Shown here piece by piece: positions 32,703 through 39,101 of a DNA stretch of 39,101 nt. The notes beneath the pieces were generated by a model that was not told where the DNA came from, did not search any database, and saw nothing but the letters and a program-made list of their open reading frames with translations. The DNA is from JACRAR01 sp041674385. Its GTDB lineage: Bacteria; Pseudomonadota; Gammaproteobacteria; Burkholderiales; Rhodocyclaceae. Position 1 is the stretch's first letter; every line of letters begins with the position of its first letter. The translations under genes were made by a program, and so were the position numbers. The DNA is taken from assembly GCA_041674385.1 (NCBI GenBank), contig JBAYVU010000033.1, positions 1 through 39,101 of the forward strand, in the 5' to 3' direction.

Positions 32703-33470
32703 ATGTACAACGCCCAGGGCGCTCCAGACAAGGATCAGCTCGTTATCCAGTATGCCCCTCTGGTCAAGATGATTGCCTATCACCTGATGGCGAAGCTGCC
32801 GCCGAGCGTGCAAGTGGACGACCTGATCCAGAATGGCATGCTGGGCCTGCTCGATGCCATCGGGCGCTATGAGGAAGGCCTCGGTGCGCAATTCGAGACC
32901 TACGCCGTACAACGGGTGCGCGGGGCAATGCTGGACGGCCTGCGCGAGAACGACTGGTTGCCTCGCGGTTTGCGACGTGACATGCGTCGTGTCGAAGCGG
33001 CTATAAATGCGCTGGAGCAGAAACATGGCCGCGCTCCGAGCGAAAGCGAGCTTGCCGAAGCGCTGGGAATGGCTCTGGCCGATTACCAAAAAATGTTGCA
33101 GGAAGCGCGCGGCTACCAACTGGTTTATCTCGAAGATCTCAGCGACAATGGAGATGATACCTTCCTGGAACGCCACTTTGTCTCAGCCCAGCCTGATCCG
33201 CTTGCCACCTTGCTGGATCATGACATGCGGGAGACCTTGATGCGCGCCATAGAGGATCTGCCGGAGCGGGAGAAACTGATGATGGCCCTGTATTATGACG
33301 AAGAACTCAACCTGCGCGAGATCGGCGAAGTGCTCGGCGTGACCGAATCACGGGTTTGCCAACTGCATAGCCAGGCGATAGCACGGCTGAGGAGCAGGAT
33401 TCTTGGGTCGAATGCCGTGCCTGCTGGCGCCAAGCGCGCTCGCGGCCGCAAAGCGCGGATAAAAGGGTAG
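32703..33470 (+). CDS. fliA: Flagellar sigma factor FliA (sigma-28)
   Basis: This 255-residue sigma factor lacks region 1 and has region 2 (YAPLVKMIAYHLMAKLPPSV, then DDLIQNGMLGLLDAIGRYE), region 3 (RRDMRRVEAAINALEQKHGR) and region 4 with the helix-turn-helix EIGEVLGVTESRVCQLHSQA. FliA directs late flagellar and chemotaxis genes and is held by FlgM until the hook is complete. flgM is not in the window. The C-terminus is basic. The motC start lies 8 bases after the stop, so fliA and the second stator are likely cotranscribed. Confidence 0.97.
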   Translation: MYNAQGAPDKDQLVIQYAPLVKMIAYHLMAKLPPSVQVDDLIQNGMLGLLDAIGRYEEGLGAQFETYAVQRVRGAMLDGLRENDWLPRGLRRDMRRVEAAINALEQKHGRAPSESELAEALGMALADYQKMLQEARGYQLVYLEDLSDNGDDTFLERHFVSAQPDPLATLLDHDMRETLMRAIEDLPEREKLMMALYYDEELNLREIGEVLGVTESRVCQLHSQAIARLRSRILGSNAVPAGAKRARGRKARIKG

Positions 33471-33478
33471 ACGCATTC

Positions 33479-34219
33479 ATGGACAAGCTCAGTTTCTTCG
33501 GAATTCTGCTCGGGATCGGCGCTATTGTCGGTGGACAGATAGTTGAAGGCGGCCATATCTCATCGCTGATGCAGCCAGCCGCTTTCGTCATTGTCGTCGG
33601 TGGCACCTTTGGCGCTGTCTTGCTGCAAAGCTCCATGGCGACTTTCGTCGACGGGATGAAAATGAGCAAATGGGTTTTCTCTCCGCCGGAAGTTACCCAT
33701 AAGCTGTTGATTAGTCGGGTGGTCAAATGGAGCAATATTGCCCGCAAGGAGGGGCTGCTGTCCTTGGAGGGGCAGGTCAATACCTTGGCCGATCCATTCG
33801 AACGCAGAGGGTTGCAGATGCTGGTTGACGGCATCGAACCTGATCGCTTGCGCGATCTGCTCGAAATCGAGAGCGATGCCTACGAAGCTCAGTTGAAACT
33901 TTCTGCCAAGGTATGGGAGTCGGCTGGCGGTTACTCGCCGACGATAGGCATCCTTGGCGCGGTGATGGGACTGATCCAGGTCATGGAGAATCTTTCCGAT
34001 CCGACCAAACTGGGTAGCGGTATCGCGGTCGCTTTCGTCGCGACCATCTACGGCGTCGGCTTGGCCAATCTGGTTTTTCTGCCCATCGCCAAGAAACTTC
34101 TGGCCAATATCAATCACCTGATTGTGTTGCGGGCGATGTTTATCGACGGCATTATCGGCATCGCCAATGGAGACAATCCGCGCGTCATAGAGAGCCGGAT
34201 GGAGGGCTATATTGCATGA
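33479..34219 (+). CDS. motC: Second flagellar stator protein, MotC (MotA/PomA type)
   Basis: This 246-residue protein has four membrane segments and the cytoplasmic loop of the MotA/PomA family, including ARKEGLLSLE and, near the C-terminus, YSPTIGILGAVMGLIQVM and VAFVATIYGVGLANLVF. It is about 40 residues shorter than the MotA at 9024 and closer to the PomA/MotC group found beside fliA or flhF in other bacteria. It pairs with the motD gene that follows. AAAGGG precedes the ATG. It gives the motor an alternative stator, perhaps for high load or surface movement, which is inference from Pseudomonas. Confidence 0.93.
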   Translation: MDKLSFFGILLGIGAIVGGQIVEGGHISSLMQPAAFVIVVGGTFGAVLLQSSMATFVDGMKMSKWVFSPPEVTHKLLISRVVKWSNIARKEGLLSLEGQVNTLADPFERRGLQMLVDGIEPDRLRDLLEIESDAYEAQLKLSAKVWESAGGYSPTIGILGAVMGLIQVMENLSDPTKLGSGIAVAFVATIYGVGLANLVFLPIAKKLLANINHLIVLRAMFIDGIIGIANGDNPRVIESRMEGYIA

Positions 34220-34278
34220 TTAGACATGGCGGCAGTGCAACTTACCAATTCGGTTCAACCTTGGATTGCTGAGCTTCG

Positions 34279-35064
34279 ATGTCGCGTCGTCGCTTGCGCA
34301 AGGAGGATGAGCACGAGAACCTGGAGCGTTGGCTCGTCTCCTATGCTGATTTCATCACGCTGCTGTTCGCCTTCTTCGTCGTGATGTATTCCCTCTCGGT
34401 AATCAACGAGGGCAAGTATCGCCTGCTTTCGAATTCGATCGTCGCCGCTTTTAACAAGAACGTCGTCCAGGTCGATGTCACACCGGTCGCATCGGTAGGC
34501 GTGCCGCAGATCATGCTCAACAAGCCATCGATTGCCATCAATCCCAAGTACGAAGAAGAGAAACGCCAGGCCAAGAGCAAGATGCGCAATATTGCGCGCG
34601 AGGTCATGGATGCGCTTGGGCCGCTGGCCAGGGAAGGGCAGGTGAGGGTGACCGAAGGACTACTGGGGGTCACCATCGAGATCAACGCCAGCCTGCTGTT
34701 TTCTCCGGGAGAGGCGAAGCTTGCCCCCTCGGCGGCGGCGGCACTGAGTTCCGTGGCGCAAGTATTGTCGCCGACCGATTTTCCTATCCTGGTCGAAGGT
34801 CACTCGGATAACCTGCCGATCAGTACCCCTATGTTTCCTTCCAACTGGGAGTTATCCGGTGCCCGCGCCTCAAGCGTAGTGCGTCTGTTCATTGACAGTG
34901 GCGTGGCTGCCAAACGGCTTACCGCCACCGGCTATGCCGATCAGCGCCCGGTTGAGGACAATGCCACGCCCGAGGGTCGAGGCCGTAATCGGCGAGTCGC
35001 CATCACCATTGAGTCGAGGACGCCCGATACGCTGTCTGATGTGCCGGTGTTGCCGGCGCAATAG
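34279..35064 (+). CDS. motD: Second flagellar stator protein, MotD (MotB type)
   Basis: This 261-residue protein has a short charged N-terminus, one membrane segment (SYADFITLLFAFFVVMYSL) with proton-path Asp24, and a periplasmic OmpA-like domain with LVEGHSDNLPI and NWELSGARASSVV. It pairs with MotC. The gene lies 59 bases after motC and ends the plus-strand motility run. The ribosome-binding site is weak. The 121-base gap to the convergent glycosyltransferase gene (35065-35185) shows only short repeats (TGACGATCTGACGA) and no clear terminator. Confidence 0.94.
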   Translation: MSRRRLRKEDEHENLERWLVSYADFITLLFAFFVVMYSLSVINEGKYRLLSNSIVAAFNKNVVQVDVTPVASVGVPQIMLNKPSIAINPKYEEEKRQAKSKMRNIAREVMDALGPLAREGQVRVTEGLLGVTIEINASLLFSPGEAKLAPSAAAALSSVAQVLSPTDFPILVEGHSDNLPISTPMFPSNWELSGARASSVVRLFIDSGVAAKRLTATGYADQRPVEDNATPEGRGRNRRVAITIESRTPDTLSDVPVLPAQ

Positions 35065-35185
35065 GCAGGTTCTAAGAAAGGGAGCTGGGCCGGAGGCGAC
35101 AAAATACGCCCGCCAGGCCGCCATTGCCACGCCGCATAGGTGTTGTCACCCACTGACGATCTGACGAACAAGCTGCTAAGACAGC

Positions 35186-38029
35186 TCAGCTCGAAGGCTT
35201 GCGAGCCTGAACATTCAGGCTGATGCGCTGGCCGGCATAGCTCATTTCGCTGGTGTCGCGGAAGTGACCGAAGCCATCGACACGTTGCGTATCGACGAAA
35301 CCGGCGTTGACCAGGAAGTCGCGCAGGAAATCCTCGGTCAAGCCGGTCTGGTGATAATCGTAGGCATCGAGGTGGCCGCCGAAGATCATGCGCATCACCA
35401 TAAAGCGTTCGATTATTGTCAGCTGCTTGTTCAGGATCAGCCTGGCCAGCACTTCCAGGTCGGGAACGCTGATCTGAATCGCACCGCCCGGCTTAAGTAC
35501 GCGCAGCCATTCCGACAGCGTGCGGTGCAGTTCGTCGCGGTAGTCGAGGTGCTCGACCACGTGAGAGGCGTAGATCACATCGAAACTGTTGTCGGCAAAA
35601 CGCGACAGGTTGTTGGCATTGCCCAGGTGGTCCACATCCGGGCCGGGCAGCGCATTGAGAATCTCCCAGCCTTCGCTGTGCACCTTGCCGCCGATATGCA
35701 GTCGCCGCACGGCGGTGCTTGAAGCGGTTGCGGGAAGGGGCTGAACCGCGGGTGGAGATATGGTGGGAGTCGTAGGGGCTGGGCTTGAGTAGAGGCGGAC
35801 GAGTGTGTCTTCGAGGGTGCGGCAGAACCGGTCGGTATCGAATAACGCGTGGGTGTGCCTGTTGGCAGCCAGTTTGGCCTTGATTTCAGCCAACCAAGCT
35901 GGATTGAGCGCCAGGCTTAGGGCCAATGACTCGTAATCGGCCAAGGATTTTGCGATCAGCTCTGGCAAGCCAATGGCGTGAAGGAGGCTGCCCGCGACAC
36001 GAGACGGAAAGGCATTTCCCATGTAGGTCACTACTGGCAAACCGGCCATCAAGGCATCAGCTGCTGTGGTGTGGGCGTTGTAGGGGTGAGTGTCGAGAAA
36101 CAGGTCGGCCTGCCGGTAACGCGCCAGGTGATCTTCAACGAGAGGGACGCGGCTGGCGAAAACCAGCCGGGATGGATCGATCCCGCGGGCCTTAGCTTCT
36201 TTGCGCAGGTTATGCTGGGAGAGCTCGCTGCGCGCCATAAGCCACAGGACACTTCCTGGCACTCGACTAAGCAGATGCATCCAGACATCGAATAGCGGCG
36301 GGGAAATCTTATAGTCGTGGCTGAATGAGCAGAAGACTATCCCTGTTTCCGGCAAGCCGCATTCGCTGCGTGTCGGCGTCCGAGCGGAAATTTTCACGCT
36401 CCCGTCGGTCGGCAAATACGCGTCTGGCAAATAGACTACTTTCTCGCTATAGAACTGCTGGTGTTGTTCTGGAATTACATGCCGGTCAGCCAGAATGTAA
36501 TCGTAATAATTCGATCCCATGCTTCCAGGATATCCCAGATAGTTGATCTGAATCGGCGCCGGCCGGTAGGCAAAGATATCGGTGCGCGTGTCCGACGTAT
36601 AACCGCCCAGATCCACCGCAATGTCAATTTCCAGATCGCGCATCAATTGGGCAATCTGCGTGGTTCCCATGTCGCGAACATCAATGAATCTGTCAAACGC
36701 TTTGAGCATGCGCGCGCGCAGTCGGCTTTGATCGTCAATGCCAAGCGAGATGGCGATGGTCTCAAATCGCGATTTATCGTGGCGCTCGAAGACGCCCGCG
36801 ATCAGGTGGCCGACCGGATGCTCACGCAGGTCTGGTGAAACGTATGCCAAGCGAATCTTGTCATGGCGGTAGCGTTCACCTCGCCATAACGAAATGGATC
36901 TGGGCGGGCAAAAATGCCGGGCAAACGTCTGGGCTGCCTGAAGATGATCGCTTGCCAAATCGGATATGGCCATGAAAGCCAACGATTTGCATGCCCGTCG
37001 ACCGGCGCGAACGCCTTCAATAATCCGGTGGGAGATGTTCTCGAAATCGGTCCAGTCGCAGATATGCAGCCGCTCGTAAGCCAGCAGACCCAAACCATAG
37101 TCATACTCCGGATTTGTTTTCAACAGGCTTTCAAACATCGCAATAGCTTGCTCGCTTTGTTTGAATTCAGTCAGAAGGATGGCGCAGTTAGCCAGCCCGG
37201 CAGCATGATTTGGGTCGATGGTGATGATTCGATTGAATCTTTCCAGAGCCTCACGATGACGTAACATCTCCCTGAGCAGAACACCGCTATTTAGCAATAC
37301 ATCCAGGGCATTGGGATTGATCTCCAGTGCTGCATCATAACTTTTCAGCGCCTCTTCCTTTCGTCCCGCGGCCTGCATTGCGGCGCCATGCACGAATCTC
37401 ATCGGAGCGAAATGCGGGGCGACCTCGATGCCGTGTTGGCTTAGCCGGAGGGCCTCGGTATGGTCTCCGCGATTTAATGAAATGACACTGAGCGAGTAGA
37501 GCGCGGCTGCGTTGTTGGGATCGAGGGCCAGGCTTTGCAACAGCATTTGTTCCGCTTCCTCAAACTGCCGGTTGATTTCCAGCAGGCGCGCTAAATTGTT
37601 CAATGCTTGCAGGTGTAGTGCCCGCTCGTCTGCCAAGATGGCACGGTCGAGTTTCAGCACTTCACGCCATTGGGCCAGGGCTTCGTCCTTGCGCCCCAGC
37701 GTTTCGAGCAAAGTACCCAGGTTGAGGTGGGCCGGGATGAAATCCGCCTTGAGCCGAAGCGACTGGCGATAGGCTTCTTCAGCACCAGCCGTGTTCTTGG
37801 CTTCGGCCAGCGTGACACCAAGATTGAAACTTATTGCATAGGCCAGCGGTGAGCGGGTATTCCGCAGCCATGCACGGTAGAGTGCTATGGCCTGTTCCGG
37901 CTGCTGTGCTGTCTTTAATCTCTCGACCTCATTCAGCAGCTCCATCGCCTCCAGGTCGCTCTGCTCGGCCAGCGTCATCGGCAAGAGGGACGCCGCGCCA
38001 TTTCCACCCGCAGCAATGGGTTCATTCAA
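35186..38029 (-). CDS. TPR-GT41 glycosyltransferase fused to a methyltransferase
   Basis: This 947-residue protein has about ten TPR repeats (roughly 25-330), a GT41/SPINDLY-type catalytic domain (about 345-745, with HPVGHLIAGVFE, DIAVDLGGYTSDTR and QINYLGYPGSMG), a Pro/Ala/Thr-rich linker and a class I methyltransferase domain (777-947: LHIGGKVHSEGW, then HVVEHL and VLKPGGAIQISVPD). GT41 enzymes add a single sugar to protein Ser/Thr or Asn. The TTG at 38029 is chosen because GGAG lies 7 bases upstream and it overlaps the stop of the upstream adhesin-like gene; ATG at 37978 is the alternative. Candidate substrates are that adhesin and flagellin. Confidence 0.88.
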   Translation of the reverse strand: MNEPIAAGGNGAASLLPMTLAEQSDLEAMELLNEVERLKTAQQPEQAIALYRAWLRNTRSPLAYAISFNLGVTLAEAKNTAGAEEAYRQSLRLKADFIPAHLNLGTLLETLGRKDEALAQWREVLKLDRAILADERALHLQALNNLARLLEINRQFEEAEQMLLQSLALDPNNAAALYSLSVISLNRGDHTEALRLSQHGIEVAPHFAPMRFVHGAAMQAAGRKEEALKSYDAALEINPNALDVLLNSGVLLREMLRHREALERFNRIITIDPNHAAGLANCAILLTEFKQSEQAIAMFESLLKTNPEYDYGLGLLAYERLHICDWTDFENISHRIIEGVRAGRRACKSLAFMAISDLASDHLQAAQTFARHFCPPRSISLWRGERYRHDKIRLAYVSPDLREHPVGHLIAGVFERHDKSRFETIAISLGIDDQSRLRARMLKAFDRFIDVRDMGTTQIAQLMRDLEIDIAVDLGGYTSDTRTDIFAYRPAPIQINYLGYPGSMGSNYYDYILADRHVIPEQHQQFYSEKVVYLPDAYLPTDGSVKISARTPTRSECGLPETGIVFCSFSHDYKISPPLFDVWMHLLSRVPGSVLWLMARSELSQHNLRKEAKARGIDPSRLVFASRVPLVEDHLARYRQADLFLDTHPYNAHTTAADALMAGLPVVTYMGNAFPSRVAGSLLHAIGLPELIAKSLADYESLALSLALNPAWLAEIKAKLAANRHTHALFDTDRFCRTLEDTLVRLYSSPAPTTPTISPPAVQPLPATASSTAVRRLHIGGKVHSEGWEILNALPGPDVDHLGNANNLSRFADNSFDVIYASHVVEHLDYRDELHRTLSEWLRVLKPGGAIQISVPDLEVLARLILNKQLTIIERFMVMRMIFGGHLDAYDYHQTGLTEDFLRDFLVNAGFVDTQRVDGFGHFRDTSEMSYAGQRISLNVQARKPSS

Positions 38030-39101
38030 AGGCAAACTCCACGTGCACCTTGACGCCAACGAGCAATTCGACGCCATCGTGCCGGAGTACCTGATAGTCA
38101 GCATCGTCCACCTGCGTTACGCCTGCATTGCTCCACAAGGCAGCGGGCTCCAGTAGCCGGACAGTGTTGTTGGCATCACCCGTGATTCGCATCCTGATGT
38201 TGCCTGAGTCTGCTTTGTCCCCGAAGCTCCAAATGGAGTTGATATCCAGAACGAGTAGATCGCCGCCATCGTCGTTTCCAGAGAGGTCGATTTTTCCCAG
38301 AGTGTGCGGTGTTACCAATGATGTATCGAGCGCCGATAAGTCGATGACGCGATTATCGATGTTGTTGCTTGTGGCAAGCCAGACATCGGCCAGTAAATGT
38401 GATTTGCCGTCGCGAGTGGTATAGCTGGATAGCATGCCGAGCAGATTGCCGTTGTCTTTCAGTGTAACCCTGGCTGCATTCAGATCGATCCGAACGATTT
38501 CCATATCTGCGAGAGTATGCAGCTCGTTCGCCTGGCTCTTGCCATCCATGCTCTGATCGGCCCAGACTTTCAACTCCTTGAATTGCCGATCCGCCGCATC
38601 AATCACTCCGTCGTGGTTCGAATCCAGATCACGCAAGGCAGCAAAGCCGTCGATGGCGCGCTCACCAGTACGCAAGCGACTGCCGCTGCCAAAAAGTTCG
38701 CTGCCATCGTTGATTTCGCCGTCATGGTTGCGGTCAATTGCGAGGAATCCATTCCCGCTTGAAAGCCAGCCGGTGGCGATTTTGTCTCCAGTCGCATTCA
38801 GATCGAAGCGAATTCCGGCGGCAAGATGCTGTGTCTGCACGCCGTGATCGGTCAGATCGAGCACCAGTGGCGTGCTGAATTTCAAGGCATTCAGTTGGAG
38901 CGTCGATAGAGCCGCAATTTGCGTCGTAGTCATGCTGAGTTGATGGGCCCAAGTGAGCGCAGCGAGTTGTGTCGTGCCGAGCGAAGCGATATCGGTATCG
39001 AGGGCCACGACCTGGGCAGTGGTGAGGGCGGCGATCGCCGAAGTCGATAGCGCGGCGACCTGGGAAGTGGTGAGAGCGGCGATATCGGCCGTCTCCATGG
39101 C
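38022..39101 (-). CDS. C-terminal part of a giant repeat adhesin-like protein (partial)
   Basis: The frame is open to the window edge, so the true start lies outside. The visible 359 residues begin with short Ala/Leu/Thr-rich repeats (about 70 residues, pattern TTAQVAAL), followed by two acidic loops of EF-hand/dockerin type (D-R-N-H-D-G-E-I-N near residues 122-130 and D-S-N-H-D-G-V-I-D near 159-167), then a beta-rich tail. This layout is typical of large calcium-binding proteins secreted by type I systems. No secretion genes are seen. The stop overlaps the glycosyltransferase start. Function as an adhesin is inference. Confidence 0.8.
   Translation of the reverse strand, partial: AMETADIAALTTSQVAALSTSAIAALTTAQVVALDTDIASLGTTQLAALTWAHQLSMTTTQIAALSTLQLNALKFSTPLVLDLTDHGVQTQHLAAGIRFDLNATGDKIATGWLSSGNGFLAIDRNHDGEINDGSELFGSGSRLRTGERAIDGFAALRDLDSNHDGVIDAADRQFKELKVWADQSMDGKSQANELHTLADMEIVRIDLNAARVTLKDNGNLLGMLSSYTTRDGKSHLLADVWLATSNNIDNRVIDLSALDTSLVTPHTLGKIDLSGNDDGGDLLVLDINSIWSFGDKADSGNIRMRITGDANNTVRLLEPAALWSNAGVTQVDDADYQVLRHDGVELLVGVKVHVEFAFE
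38880..39101 (-). repeat. Degenerate tandem repeat coding for TTAQVAAL-like units
   Basis: About eight to nine units of 8-9 codons encode the pattern T-T-x-Q-(V/I/L)-A-A-L-(S/T). DNA units differ at many third positions, so the repeat is old or selected at protein level. It runs off the window edge, so the total number is unknown. Confidence 0.7.

Noticed and set aside
33479..35064. ExbB/ExbD or TolQ/TolR identity for the second stator pair
   Set aside because: The OmpA-like peptidoglycan-binding domain of the second protein and the Y-A-D-F membrane motif are those of MotB-type stators; the place behind fliA also fits.

Overview
The window looks like a chromosomal motility and chemotaxis island of a betaproteobacterium. 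The evidence is the FlhDC master regulator, the FlhB-FlhA-FlhF-FlhG-FliA block, CheZ, two CheV proteins, a CheD and two stator sets, all in moderately GC-rich DNA with dense packing and overlapping genes. Genus cannot be fixed from the sequence alone; Nitrosomonadales-like or Rhodocyclales-like lineages are the best guess. No rRNA, tRNA, CRISPR array, insertion sequence or prophage was seen.

Layout. Bases 1-5863 are a housekeeping flank: an HD-GYP-like protein whose HD dyad is missing, a small zinc-finger-like protein, a YgiQ-type radical SAM protein, an HNH nuclease, a TonB-like protein and a Nudix hydrolase. Base 5864 starts an HDOD-REC-GGDEF regulator, a probable diguanylate cyclase. Then come flhD, flhC, motA, motB (7954-10908), an unusual membrane-anchored chemoreceptor-like protein, and a long same-strand run: cheY1, cheA1, cheW, aer-like receptor, cheR, cheD, cheB, a STAS protein, cheV1, cheV2, cheY2, cheZ, cheA2 (to 26746). 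The late block is flhB, flhA, flhF, flhG, fliA (overlapping or tightly spaced) and a second stator pair, motC and motD (to 35064). On the minus strand at the right edge lie the end of a giant repeat-containing adhesin-like protein and, overlapping its stop codon, a GT41-type glycosyltransferase fused to a methyltransferase.

How it works together. FlhDC should switch on the flagellar hierarchy and FliA the late genes. FlhA and FlhB are export-gate parts, and FlhF/FlhG set flagellar position and number. Receptors feed CheW and two CheA kinases. CheY1, CheY2 and the REC domains of CheV and CheB receive phosphate, CheZ removes it, and CheR/CheB/CheD adapt the receptors. Two stators (MotAB, MotCD) power the motor, and c-di-GMP proteins sit at the flank.

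The most interesting signals are short-motif features on top of this standard set. (1) A chemoreceptor-like protein carries a CheZ-like D-x-x-x-Q phosphatase helix, and its C-terminal GDVELF is shared with CheD. (2) CheZ has two extra N-terminal copies of a FliM/CheZ-like CheY-docking peptide. (3) CheA1 has a triple YGFF motif in its linker. (4) FlhG has lost both Walker A lysines but keeps the FlhF-activating DQAxxLR helix. (5) An Aer-like receptor combines FAD-site residues, a periplasmic domain, a second PAS and a CheR tether. (6) A GT41-methyltransferase fusion is translationally coupled to a giant adhesin. No stretch above about 300 bases lacks a gene.
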